Assembly (NCBI GenBank): GCA_024711345.1
Contig: JANJTA010000015.1
Location: forward strand, 1-64,000
Length of the DNA stretch: 64,000 nucleotides
Reading direction: 5' to 3'
DNA from: Rhodanobacter sp.
GTDB lineage: Bacteria; Pseudomonadota; Gammaproteobacteria; Xanthomonadales; Rhodanobacteraceae
Part shown: positions 43,266 through 51,755 of the stretch, piece after piece
Position numbering within the stretch: the first letter of the stretch is position 1
Layout: each line of letters opens with the position of its first letter
Program-made: the position numbers and the translations under genes
Notes under the pieces: model-generated
Databases searched by the model: none
What the model saw: the letters and a program-made list of their open reading frames with translations, nothing else
What the model was told of the DNA's origin: nothing

Positions 43266-46200
43266 TCAGTCCTGCTGCCTGACGAGGCGCAGGCGTGCGG
43301 CTTTCACGCCGGGCAGGGCGCGCACGGCGCGCAGCAGGTCGGGGATGGCTTCCACGCGCCAGGCTTCGCCAAGTTCGAGGTCGGCCTGCGCCTGCTGGTT
43401 GCGGTAGCCATGCAGGGTCACGCTGGCACGGCCGCCGCGATAGCCGGCCAGGGCATGCTGCAGCTGGCCGACGAAATCCGGGCCGATGCCGTTCAACTTC
43501 AGCTGCAGCAATCGCGCGTGGCGGCGGCAGGCGTCGGCCAGCGACATGGCACTGCGCGCGCGCAGCTGGAAGCCCCCGCCGGAGAACTCGTCGATGCGCA
43601 GCCCGCCCTCGACCACCAGCATCTCGTCGCGGGTCAGCAGCGGCGCGATCTGCTGGTACAGCTCGCCGAAGAAGCTCACCTCGATGATGCCGCTGCCGTC
43701 TTCCAGCCGCACGAAGGCGTCGCTGTCGCCGCGCTTGCGCACCGCGGTGACCATGCCGGCGACGGTCCACGGCGTATCCGGGCCGCGACGGAAGCGGTTG
43801 CCGTCGTCGTGGTCGTTCTTGCGCGGTTTCGGCGGCTGGTAGCGCTCGGCAATCTCGCCCAGCGGGCAGGTCGAGAGCTGCGCCAGTTCGTCTTTCCACG
43901 GGTCGGTGGGATGGCCGGAGAGGTAGTGCCCCAGCGTGTCGCGCTCGCCCTGCAGCTTCTGTTCCAGCGGCCACTCCGGCACGGTGGGCAGCTCGATCGC
44001 CAGCACCGGCGTGGCGCTGGCACTGCCCATGGCCGCGCCGAACATGTCGTTCTGGCCGGACTGGCGGTCGCGCAGGTGCTGCTCGGCGGCCTTGATCGCA
44101 TCGGGCAGCTGCAGCATCAGGCTGGCGCGGTTGGCGGCGAGCGCATCCAGCGCGCCGGACAGGATCAGTGCTTCCAGCACGCGGCGGTTGAGCCTGGCCG
44201 GATCCACGCGGCGGCAGAAATCGGCCAGGTCGGCGTAGGCGCCGTGCGCGCGTTCGGCCACGATCGCCTCGCACGCGCCCTGGCCGACGCCCTTGATCGC
44301 GCCGAGGCCGTACTGGATGACCTTCGGCTCCACCGCCACGAACATGTATTCCGAGGCGTTGACGTCCGGCGGCTGCACGGTAATGCCGATCGCGCGCGAC
44401 TCGTCGAGGAAGGTCACCACCTTGTCGGTGTTGTCCATGTCCGAGGAGATCGTGGCGGCCATGAACTCGGCCGGGTAGTGCGCCTTCAGCCAGGCGGTCT
44501 GGTAGGAGACCAGCGCGTAGGCGGCCGCGTGCGACTTGTTGAAGCCGTAGCCGGCGAACTTCTCCATCAGGTCGAAGATGGCGTCGGCCTTTTCGCCGCT
44601 GAGCCCGTCCTTGGCCGCGCCCTCGCGGAAGATCGCGCGGTGCTTGACCATCTCCTCGACTTTCTTCTTGCCCATCGCGCGGCGCAGCAGGTCGGCGCCG
44701 CCGAGCGTGTAGCCGCCCACGATCTGCGCCATCTGCATCACCTGCTCCTGGTAGACCATGATGCCGTAGGTCTCTTTCAGGATCGGCTCGACGCGCGGGT
44801 CGGGGTAGTCCACTTCCTCGCGGCCGTGCTTGCGCGCGATGAAGCTGGGGATCAGGTCCATCGGGCCGGGGCGGTACAGCGCCACCAGCGCGATGATGTC
44901 CTCGAAGCGGTCCGGCTTGGCGTCCTTCAGCATGCGCTGCATGCCGGAGGATTCGAGCTGGAACACCGCGACGGTCTGCGCCTTCTTCAGCAGTTCGTAG
45001 GACTTGGGGTCGTCCAGCGGCAGTGCCGAGATGTCCAGCGGCGCCTCGCCGGTTTTCGCGCGACGCGCGTTGATCGCCTTCACCGCCCAGTCGATGATGG
45101 TCAGCGTGCGCAGGCCGAGGAAGTCGAACTTCACCAGGCCGACCGCTTCCACGTCGTCCTTGTCGTATTGGGTCACCACGCCGCCGCCGCCGGCCTCGCA
45201 GTACAGCGGCGCGAAGTCGGTCAGCGGGCTGGGCGCGATCACCACGCCACCGGCGTGCTTGCCGGCGTTGCGGGTGAGGTTTTCCAGCTTCAGCGCCAGG
45301 TCGATCAGCGCGCGCGCTTCCTCGTCCTGCTCGTACAGCTCGCAGAATTCCCTGACGACGCGCTCGGGTTCCTTCTTCGCCTTCTCGCTGCGGCCCAGTG
45401 CGCACGACAGCGTGAGGTCGAGCGGCCGCGCCGGGATCAGCTTGGCGATGCGGTCGACCTGGTTGTAGCCGAAGCCGAGCACGCGGCCGGAATCGCGCAG
45501 CACCGCCTTGGCCGCCATCGAGCCGTAGGTGATGATCTGGCTGACGCGGTCGCGGCCGTACTTGCGCGCGACGTAGTCGATCACCTCGTCGCGGCGGTCC
45601 ATGCAGAAGTCGATGTCGAAGTCGGGCATCGACACGCGTTCGGGGTTGAGGAAGCGCTCGAACAGCAGGTCGAACTGCAGCGGGTCCAGATCGGTGATCT
45701 TCAGCGCCCAGGCCACCAGCGAACCGGCGCCGGACCCGCGGCCGGGACCGACCGGAATGCCGTTCTGTTTGCCCCAGTTGATGAAGTCCGCCACGATCAG
45801 GAAGTAGCCGGGAAAGCCCATCTTGACGATGACGTCCAGCTCGCGCTCCAGCCGCGCCTGGTAGTCGGCCAGCGTGTGGCCGGCCGCCAGCGGTGCGCTG
45901 GCCAGGCGCTGCTTGAGGCCCTGCCGTGCGAGTTCGCGGATGTGGCTGTCGAGGTCGTGGCCCGCGGGTACCGGAAAGTCGGGCAGGTAGTAGGTGCCGA
46001 ATTTCAGCTCCAGGGTGCAGCGCCTGGCCAGTTCAACGGTGTTTTCCAGCGCCTCGGGGATGTCCGCGAACAGCGCGGCCATCTCGTCGGGCGTCTTCAG
46101 GTACTGCTGCTCGCTGTACTCGCGCGGCCGCTTGGGGTCGGCCAGCACGCGGCCTTGCTGGATGCACACGCGCGCCTCGTGCGCGCCGAAATCGTCCCGG

Positions 46201-46811
46201 GCCAGGAAGCGCACGTCGTTGCTGGCCAGCACCGGCAGGTTGAGTTCGGCGGCCAGCGCCAGGGCGGCGGTGTTCCAGTTTTCCTCGCCCTCGCGGCCGC
46301 AGCGGGTCAGCTCCAGATACAACCGGTCGGGAAACAGCCGCGCCAGCGGACGCAGCTTGGCCAGCGCCGCCGCGACGCCCTGGTTCTGCGCGATGCGGCC
46401 TACTTCGCTTTCGCGGCCGAGCAGGGCGATCAGCCCGCTGCTGGCGCCGGTGGTGAGCCAGCCGGCTTCGACCAGCGCGCGGCCGCCGTGCTGGCCTTCC
46501 TGCCACGCGCGCGAGACCAGCCGCGACAGGTTGAGATAGCCGTCGCGGTGCTGGCACAGCAAGGTGAGCCGCCACGGGCGCGGGTCGTCCGGCGCGGCGA
46601 TCCACAGGTCGCTGCCGCCAATCGGCTTGATGCCGGCGGCGCTGCAGGCCTTGTAGAACTTCACCAGCGCGAACATGTTGCTGTCGTCGGTCAGCGCCAC
46701 GGCCGGAATGCCGTCGCGCACGCAGGCGGCGACCAGCGCCTTGATGCGGATGGTCGAGTCGACCAGCGAATATTCGCTGTGCAGGTGCAGGTGGGTATAG
46801 CGGACGGTCAT
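43266..46811 (-). CDS. dnaE: DNA polymerase III alpha subunit
   Basis: The 1181-residue replicative polymerase is full length. The N-terminal PHP domain begins [17 protein letters not shown]; the palm holds the catalytic [13 protein letters not shown] near residue 395-405 and [12 protein letters not shown] before it; helix-hairpin-helix and OB parts follow ([26 protein letters not shown] near 990). ATG 46811 (MTVRYTHL) is chosen because upstream residues do not fit the family. It ends the lpx-rnhB-dnaE series, with a 68-residue ORF placed between it and rnhB. Confidence 0.97.
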   Translation of the reverse strand: MTVRYTHLHLHSEYSLVDSTIRIKALVAACVRDGIPAVALTDDSNMFALVKFYKACSAAGIKPIGGSDLWIAAPDDPRPWRLTLLCQHRDGYLNLSRLVSRAWQEGQHGGRALVEAGWLTTGASSGLIALLGRESEVGRIAQNQGVAAALAKLRPLARLFPDRLYLELTRCGREGEENWNTAALALAAELNLPVLASNDVRFLARDDFGAHEARVCIQQGRVLADPKRPREYSEQQYLKTPDEMAALFADIPEALENTVELARRCTLELKFGTYYLPDFPVPAGHDLDSHIRELARQGLKQRLASAPLAAGHTLADYQARLERELDVIVKMGFPGYFLIVADFINWGKQNGIPVGPGRGSGAGSLVAWALKITDLDPLQFDLLFERFLNPERVSMPDFDIDFCMDRRDEVIDYVARKYGRDRVSQIITYGSMAAKAVLRDSGRVLGFGYNQVDRIAKLIPARPLDLTLSCALGRSEKAKKEPERVVREFCELYEQDEEARALIDLALKLENLTRNAGKHAGGVVIAPSPLTDFAPLYCEAGGGGVVTQYDKDDVEAVGLVKFDFLGLRTLTIIDWAVKAINARRAKTGEAPLDISALPLDDPKSYELLKKAQTVAVFQLESSGMQRMLKDAKPDRFEDIIALVALYRPGPMDLIPSFIARKHGREEVDYPDPRVEPILKETYGIMVYQEQVMQMAQIVGGYTLGGADLLRRAMGKKKVEEMVKHRAIFREGAAKDGLSGEKADAIFDLMEKFAGYGFNKSHAAAYALVSYQTAWLKAHYPAEFMAATISSDMDNTDKVVTFLDESRAIGITVQPPDVNASEYMFVAVEPKVIQYGLGAIKGVGQGACEAIVAERAHGAYADLADFCRRVDPARLNRRVLEALILSGALDALAANRASLMLQLPDAIKAAEQHLRDRQSGQNDMFGAAMGSASATPVLAIELPTVPEWPLEQKLQGERDTLGHYLSGHPTDPWKDELAQLSTCPLGEIAERYQPPKPRKNDHDDGNRFRRGPDTPWTVAGMVTAVRKRGDSDAFVRLEDGSGIIEVSFFGELYQQIAPLLTRDEMLVVEGGLRIDEFSGGGFQLRARSAMSLADACRRHARLLQLKLNGIGPDFVGQLQHALAGYRGGRASVTLHGYRNQQAQADLELGEAWRVEAIPDLLRAVRALPGVKAARLRLVRQQD

Positions 46812-46990
46812 GCCGGTTTGCGCGGTGAGTCCCCGCAGGCTACCCGCCGCCTTGCCCAGCGGCAAGATTGACTTGTGCGCAGTTTGCGCGAAGCGTCGCG
46901 GCGCCTCGCCGGGACCTGCCGCTCATGCGTCGCGGCAGTGGCCGCCGGCAGCAGCATCACCATGACCGGAATGTCCCGGCCGGTGTCGCG

Positions 46991-47012
46991 CACCGCCTTG
47001 TCGAAGGCGGTG
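46991..47012. other. Hairpin after the 68-residue ORF
   Basis: A perfect 9-bp stem (46991-46999 with 47004-47012) with a 4-base loop lies 11 bases after the small ORF stop (47023). It lacks a T-run. The remaining bases of the 211-base gap before dnaE show nothing I recognise. Confidence 0.45.
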
Positions 47013-47022
47013 CGGGTGCGGT

Positions 47023-47229
47023 TCAGCGGATGCGGAAGCGTTCGCCGTCCTCCCGGACCGGCAACAGGTAGTGTTCCAGGCTGCTCACCACCAGCGGACG
47101 AAGGTTGTAGTCGGCGTGCAACGGCAGCAGCGTCTCATCGGCGCCGTCGGCTGCGGCCTGGATCGATTCGGGCACGGCCACGCTGGCCGGCTCCGGTGGA
47201 GTGGATAGGCGGATGGACGGAGGCATCAT
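47023..47229 (-). CDS. Small hypothetical protein between rnhB and dnaE
   Basis: I do not recognise the 68-residue product. ATG 47229 is preceded by CAGGAG eight bases upstream, a strong ribosome binding site, and a candidate promoter lies further up. The N-terminal 30 residues are Pro/Ala-rich; the rest (ETLLPLHADYNLRPLVVSSL, then EHYLLPVREDGERF) could form one short alpha/beta unit. An ATG at 47226 or an upstream frame to 47295 are alternatives. No signal peptide or membrane segment is evident. Confidence 0.5.
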   Translation of the reverse strand: MMPPSIRLSTPPEPASVAVPESIQAAADGADETLLPLHADYNLRPLVVSSLEHYLLPVREDGERFRIR

Positions 47230-47378
47230 GGCACGACTCCTGTGGTCTGCTCGGTGCATCGGGGCACCTGTGGCAGCGGGTCGGCGGGTCGGCACTGGCT
47301 GGACATCGCCGCTGCTGCGGATGCGTCCGTGCAGGTGGCGTTCCTTGATGCCAATGATGCTCCCGATCGGGGAAAAGT

Positions 47379-47407
47379 TGCATAGACGAATGGCCTATGC
47401 CGATCAA
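47379..47407 (-). promoter_or_regulatory. Promoter with overlapping inverted repeat before the small ORF
   Basis: On the - strand TTGATC (47402-47407) and TATGCA (47379-47384) are 17 bases apart. GCATAG (47380-47385) and CTATGC (47395-47400) form an inverted repeat covering the -10 and spacer, the position of a repressor operator. Transcription would give a leader of about 140 nt. Confidence 0.4.
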
Positions 47408-47444
47408 TCTCACCCGGTGCGCGATCACGCGCCGGCGCATCCGA

Positions 47445-48098
47445 TCAGAACAGTTGTCCCTGGTCCAGCAGCAGGCGCACCGGCGCAAAGCTGCGGCGGT
47501 GCTGCGCGCACGGCCCGAGCCGTTGCAGCGCGGCCAGGTGCCCCGCGGTGGAGTAGCCCTTGTGCGCGGCGAAGCCGTAGCCGGGATACTCGCCATCGAG
47601 CGCCACCATCACGCGGTCGCGGCTGACCTTGGCCAGGATCGAGGCCGCGCTGATCGCCGGTTCCAGTGCATCGCCGCCGACGATCGCGCGGGCCGGACAG
47701 GGCAGGTTCCGCGGCAGCTGGTTGCCATCGATCAGCGCCTCGTGGGCCACCGGCACCAGGCCGGCCAGCGCGCGGCTCATGCCCTCCATGGTGGCCTGGA
47801 AGATGTTGATGCGGTCGATCTCCTCGCGCTCGATCAGCACGATGCGATACGCCAGTGCACGCTCGATGATCAGCGCATACAGCGCCTCGCGTTTCGCTTC
47901 GCTGAGCTGCTTGGAGTCGTTCAGCCCGCGGACCGGGCGAGCCGGGTCGAGGATCACCGCGGCCACCGCCAACGGGCCGGCCAGCGGCCCGCGGCCGGCC
48001 TCGTCGACGCCGGCGACGAGGATGTTTCCGGCGTCCGCCAGTCGGCCGTCCGGGCCTGGCGGCTCGGGCCAGAGGGCGCGGGGCGGCTGCTCATCCAT
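47445..48098 (-). CDS. rnhB: Ribonuclease HII
   Basis: RNase HII (217 residues) removes ribonucleotides from DNA. The catalytic motif [16 protein letters not shown] lies near residues 28-43, with [13 protein letters not shown] and [14 protein letters not shown] and the later HKGYST. It overlaps the end of lpxB by eight bases, as usual in this gene string. Confidence 0.97.
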   Translation of the reverse strand: MDEQPPRALWPEPPGPDGRLADAGNILVAGVDEAGRGPLAGPLAVAAVILDPARPVRGLNDSKQLSEAKREALYALIIERALAYRIVLIEREEIDRINIFQATMEGMSRALAGLVPVAHEALIDGNQLPRNLPCPARAIVGGDALEPAISAASILAKVSRDRVMVALDGEYPGYGFAAHKGYSTAGHLAALQRLGPCAQHRRSFAPVRLLLDQGQLF

Positions 48099-49308
48099 CG
48101 CGGCGTTCCGCGTCGATCAGCTCGGCGACCGCGGCCGCCGCGCGCTCCCCCGCCTGGCCTTGCAGGCCGCCGCGCAGGGCCCGGTGCAGTTGCTCGAATG
48201 CGGCCACGATGACGCCGCGCCGCTCGCTGTCGGTGAACAGGTCGAGCGTGGCGGCGGCCAGCCGGTCGGCGGTGCAGTCGTCCTGCATCAGCTCGGGCAC
48301 CAGCAGGGCGTCGCCGAGGCCGCAGGCACGAGCCAGGATGTTCGGCAGCGCATAGACGTCGGTCTTCAGCATCTTCAGCATGCGCGCGATGCGGTAACTC
48401 AGCGGCGCCACGCGGTAGCCCACCACCATCGGCCGCTTGGCCAGCATCGCCTCCAGCGTGGCGGTGCCGGAGGCCAGCAGCACCACGTCGGCGGCCAGCA
48501 TCGCCTGGTGCGCGTGGCCGTCCAGCAGCAGCGGCGCGCTTTCGTCGCGCGGCCCGCCGGCGAGCAGCGCCTCAAGCCGGGCGCGTGCCTGCGGGTTGGC
48601 GGCCGGGATCACCACGCGCAGCCCCGGCAGCGCGGCGGCTACCCGCTGCGCCGCGTCGATGAAGACCCGGCCCAGGCGGTCGACCTCGGACAGCCGGCTG
48701 CCGGGCAGCACCGCCAGCACCGGCGCCTGCTGCGGCAGCTGCAGGGCGTCGCGGGCGCCGACGCGGTCGGCGACCAGCGCGAAACGGTCGGCCAGCGGAT
48801 GGCCCACGAAGCGCGCGTCGACGCCGTGCTTCGCGTAGATCGCCGGCTCCATCGGAAACAGGCACAGCACGCGGTTCGCACTTTCGCCGATCTTTGCCGT
48901 GCGCTGCTCGCGCCAGGCCCACACCGACGGGCTGACGTAATGCACGGTCGGCACGCCGGCCTGCTTCAGGCGCCGCTCGACGCCGAGGTTGAAGTCGGGC
49001 GCGTCGATGCCGACCAGTACCGCCGGCCGCTCGCGCAGCAGGCGCGCGACCAGCGCCTTGCGCAGCCGCAGCAATCGGGGCAGATGGCGGACTACCTCGC
49101 TGAAGCCGAACAGCGACAGCTCGCGGATGTCGTACCAGGAGTCGAAGCCCTCGCGCTGCATGCGCGCGCCACCGATGCCGACGAAGCGTGCCTGCGGATA
49201 GCGCTGACGCAGCGCCGCGATCAGGTTGGCGCCGAGCTGGTCGCCGGAGTCCTCGCCGGCGAGGATGGCGATCAGCGGGGGCTGCGTGGAGACGTCGGCG
49301 TTTTGCAT
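48091..49308 (-). CDS. lpxB: Lipid-A-disaccharide synthase
   Basis: LpxB (405 residues) condenses UDP-diacylglucosamine and lipid X at the inner membrane in lipid A synthesis. Motifs include [28 protein letters not shown] and [11 protein letters not shown], with the GT19 C-terminal [14 protein letters not shown] 49308 follows GAAGGAG at five bases and is preferred over 49329. The gene follows lpxA after 63 bases with a hairpin in the gap and overlaps rnhB. Confidence 0.96.
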   Translation of the reverse strand: MQNADVSTQPPLIAILAGEDSGDQLGANLIAALRQRYPQARFVGIGGARMQREGFDSWYDIRELSLFGFSEVVRHLPRLLRLRKALVARLLRERPAVLVGIDAPDFNLGVERRLKQAGVPTVHYVSPSVWAWREQRTAKIGESANRVLCLFPMEPAIYAKHGVDARFVGHPLADRFALVADRVGARDALQLPQQAPVLAVLPGSRLSEVDRLGRVFIDAAQRVAAALPGLRVVIPAANPQARARLEALLAGGPRDESAPLLLDGHAHQAMLAADVVLLASGTATLEAMLAKRPMVVGYRVAPLSYRIARMLKMLKTDVYALPNILARACGLGDALLVPELMQDDCTADRLAAATLDLFTDSERRGVIVAAFEQLHRALRGGLQGQAGERAAAAVAELIDAERRDG

Positions 49309-49352
49309 TTCGTCTCCTTCGTGAAGCAAGAGCCAGAGCGCGTGTTTGATTT

Positions 49353-49379
49353 CGCGATAAGCGCGATGCGCTTATCGCG
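49353..49379. other. Perfect 12-bp palindrome across the lpxA stop codon
   Basis: Arms 49353-49364 and 49368-49379 pair perfectly around three bases; the lpxA stop (49372-49374) is inside the stem. It lies between lpxA and lpxB and could act in mRNA processing or coupling; there is no T-run. Confidence 0.55.
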
Positions 49380-50145
49380 CGAGCGCGCGCTCGCTCTGGT
49401 CGAGGAACTCCAGCATCGCGCGCACGTCAGCGCTCTCGTGCGCCTGCTCGGCCAGCTTCTCGCGCGCCTCGGGCAGCGACAGGCCGGCCATGTACAGCGT
49501 GCGGTAGGCGCGCTTGATCGCCGCGATGCGGGTGGCGTCGAAACCGCGGCGCTTCAGGCCCTCGCTGTTGATGCCGCGCGGGCGGCCCTGCTGCTCGTTC
49601 GCCATCATCACGAACGGCGGCACGTCGTGGCCGACCAGGCAGCCCATGCCGATGAAGGCGTGCGCGCCGACCTTGCAGAACTGGTGCACGCCCGAATAGC
49701 CGGAGAGGATGGTCCAGTCGCCGATGGTGACGTGCCCGGCCAGCGCCGAGTAGTTGGAGAACACCACGTTGTTGCCGATCTGGCAGTCGTGCGCGATGTG
49801 CACGTAGGCGAGCACCCAGTTGTCGTTGCCGATGCGGGTGACGCCGCCGCCGTGGCCGGTGCCGCGGTTTAGAGTGGTGAATTCGCGGATCAGGTTGCGG
49901 TCGCCGATCACCAGCTCGGTGCGCTCGCCCTGCCATTTCTTGTCTTGCGGCGCGCCGCCGAGCGAGGCGAACTGGGTGATGCGGTTGTCGCGGCCGATCC
50001 GGGTGGGACCTTCGATCACCACGTGCGGGCCGACCACCGTGCCGTCGCCGATCTCGACTTCGGCGCCAATCACGCTGTAGGCGCCGATGCTGACGTTGCT
50101 GCCGATGACGGCGGAGGGGTCGACCAGTGCGGTGGGGTGGATCAT
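49372..50145 (-). CDS. lpxA: UDP-N-acetylglucosamine O-acyltransferase
   Basis: LpxA (257 residues) makes the first acyl transfer of lipid A synthesis. The left-handed beta-helix hexapeptides begin [15 protein letters not shown]; the catalytic His lies in [13 protein letters not shown] and the C-terminal helical part has [23 protein letters not shown] 50145 overlaps the fabZ stop by four bases. Length is near the E. coli 262. Confidence 0.97.
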   Translation of the reverse strand: MIHPTALVDPSAVIGSNVSIGAYSVIGAEVEIGDGTVVGPHVVIEGPTRIGRDNRITQFASLGGAPQDKKWQGERTELVIGDRNLIREFTTLNRGTGHGGGVTRIGNDNWVLAYVHIAHDCQIGNNVVFSNYSALAGHVTIGDWTILSGYSGVHQFCKVGAHAFIGMGCLVGHDVPPFVMMANEQQGRPRGINSEGLKRRGFDATRIAAIKRAYRTLYMAGLSLPEAREKLAEQAHESADVRAMLEFLDQSERALAR

Positions 50146-50615
50146 TTCCCGGCCCTCGCGGCGCACATCAGTTCGCAGCTGGCCACTTCCTTGCCATCGA
50201 CCAGGCTGCGCGCGGCGAACAGGCCCATGCCGCGCACCAGGCGCTTCTGGCTGACCTCGAAGCGCAACTGGTCGCCGGGCATCACCGGCGCGCTGAAGCG
50301 CGCGTTGTCCACCTTGACCAGGTAGAACAGCGGGCTGCCCCGGTCGCCCTTGAAGTGCCGGCTCAGCTGGGTCAGCAGGCCGGCGGCCTGCGCCATCGCC
50401 TCGATGATCAGCACGCCGGGCATCACCGGGTGGCCGGGAAAGTGGCCCTGGAAGAACGGCTCGTTGATGGTCACGTTCTTCAGCGCGACCACGCTGACGT
50501 CGGGCACGATCTCGACCACGCGGTCCACCAGCAGGAACGGGTAGCGGTGCGGCAGCAGTTCCTGGATCTGCTCCACATTGATCGGCAATGTCATGAAGTC
50601 GCCTTGCTCACTCAT
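50142..50615 (-). CDS. fabZ: 3-hydroxyacyl-ACP dehydratase FabZ
   Basis: FabZ (157 residues) dehydrates 3-hydroxyacyl-ACP in fatty-acid elongation and competes with LpxA for 3-hydroxy substrate. The hot-dog motifs are [14 protein letters not shown] and [23 protein letters not shown], with the catalytic His and Glu. The start overlaps the end of lpxD by eight bases and the end overlaps lpxA, so lpxD-fabZ-lpxA are tightly coupled. Confidence 0.97.
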   Translation of the reverse strand: MSEQGDFMTLPINVEQIQELLPHRYPFLLVDRVVEIVPDVSVVALKNVTINEPFFQGHFPGHPVMPGVLIIEAMAQAAGLLTQLSRHFKGDRGSPLFYLVKVDNARFSAPVMPGDQLRFEVSQKRLVRGMGLFAARSLVDGKEVASCELMCAARAGK

Positions 50616-51636
50616 TGTTGCTGTCCTTCTCCAGCGCCGACACGCGGCGCGCGTACTCGTCCAGGTGCTTGAAGCGTGCCGCGTTCTTCCGCCACTGGCG
50701 GTTGTCCTGCAGCGGTACGCCGGATGAATATTCGCCGGGCTCGCGGATCGAGTGCGTGACCAGGCTCTTGGCGGTAATGGTAACCCGGTCGGCCAGCTCG
50801 AGATGGCCGAGCACGCCGGCGTTGCCGCCGATCATGCAGTAGCGGCCGATTTTCGCGCTGCCGGCGACGGCGGCGCAGCCGGCCATCGCGGTGTGCGCGC
50901 CGACATGCACGTTGTGGGCGATCTGGATCTGGTTGTCCAGCCGCACGTCCTCTTCCAGCACGGTGTCGTCCAGGGCGCCGCGGTCGATCGTGGTGTTGGC
51001 GCCGATCTCGCAGTCGTCGCCGATGCGCACGCCGCCGAGTTGCGGCAGCTTGATCCAGTGGTCGACGTCGAAGGCCAGTCCGAAGCCGTCCGAGCCGATC
51101 ACCGCGCCCGCATGCACCAGCACGCGCCGGCCCAGCGTGACCCGGGTCACCAGGGTGACCCGCGCCACCAGCCGCGATTGCGCACCGACCGTGCAGTCCT
51201 CGCCGACGATGCAGTGCGGGCCGAGCACGGCACCATCGCCGATCACCGCGCCGTCCGCGATCACGCAGCCCGGGCCGATGCTGGCGCTGGCGCTGACCTG
51301 CGCGCCGGCGGCGACCACCGCGCTGGGATGGATGCCTGCCGGTGCGGCCGGCAGCCGCTCGAACAGCGCGGCGATCTTCGCGTAGGCGACGTAGGGATCG
51401 CGCGCCAGCAGCGCCGCGGTGGGGCAGTCGGCGAGGTTCTCCTCGCGCAGCACCACCACGCCGGCGCGGGTGGCGGCCAGCTGGGCCGCGTACTTGCGGT
51501 TGGAGAGGAAACTCAGCTGGCCGGGGCCGGCGCCGGCCAGCGTGCCGACACCGTCGATCACGCGCGCGCCGTCGCCGCGAAACGGGAGGCCGAAGCGTTC
51601 GGCCAGTGCGGCCACTGTGTGATGGGTTGCGCTCAT
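50608..51636 (-). CDS. lpxD: UDP-3-O-(3-hydroxyacyl)glucosamine N-acyltransferase
   Basis: LpxD (342 residues) performs the third step of lipid A synthesis. An N-terminal uridine-binding domain (VIDGVGTLAGAGPGQLSFLSN) leads to beta-helix repeats; the catalytic His is in QIQIAHNVHVGAHTAMAGC. It is the first gene after the bamA terminator, and no skp (ompH) precedes it. ATG 51636 gives the usual length. Confidence 0.97.
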   Translation of the reverse strand: MSATHHTVAALAERFGLPFRGDGARVIDGVGTLAGAGPGQLSFLSNRKYAAQLAATRAGVVVLREENLADCPTAALLARDPYVAYAKIAALFERLPAAPAGIHPSAVVAAGAQVSASASIGPGCVIADGAVIGDGAVLGPHCIVGEDCTVGAQSRLVARVTLVTRVTLGRRVLVHAGAVIGSDGFGLAFDVDHWIKLPQLGGVRIGDDCEIGANTTIDRGALDDTVLEEDVRLDNQIQIAHNVHVGAHTAMAGCAAVAGSAKIGRYCMIGGNAGVLGHLELADRVTITAKSLVTHSIREPGEYSSGVPLQDNRQWRKNAARFKHLDEYARRVSALEKDSNNE

Positions 51637-51703
51637 GCGTGGCTCCGGGACCTGCCGGCCATTGTAGGGGGTGGCGTCCCGGCCTGCAGTGCGCTACGCC
51701 GGC

Positions 51704-51731
51704 AAAAGAAAGCGCGGCCTGGCCGCGCTTT
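51704..51731 (-). terminator. Intrinsic terminator after bamA
   Basis: Read on the - strand, an AT-capped GC stem (51731-51721 with 51719-51709) is followed by CTTTTG. It lies 25 bases after the bamA stop, between bamA and lpxD. Confidence 0.75.
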
Positions 51732-51755
51732 CGTTCGACTCCTGGCCGGATCGGC

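Noticed and set aside
41656..45405. A 1249-codon - strand frame that runs from inside dnaE through to accA
   Set aside because: Only the last 318 codons are a protein (accA). The rest is an alternative frame of dnaE and the antisense of yajD.
43410..46871. A 1153-codon + strand frame opposite dnaE
   Set aside because: Antisense shadow of dnaE; low-complexity composition and no ribosome binding site or family signature.
46808..46993. A 61-codon frame between the small ORF and dnaE
   Set aside because: Arg-rich translation with no ribosome binding site, overlapping the dnaE start; not supported.
51120..51170. Inverted repeat and apparent VTLVTRVTL duplication in lpxD
   Set aside because: Repeated Val-Thr-Leu patterns are normal in the beta-helix of LpxD; the DNA symmetry follows from the codons.
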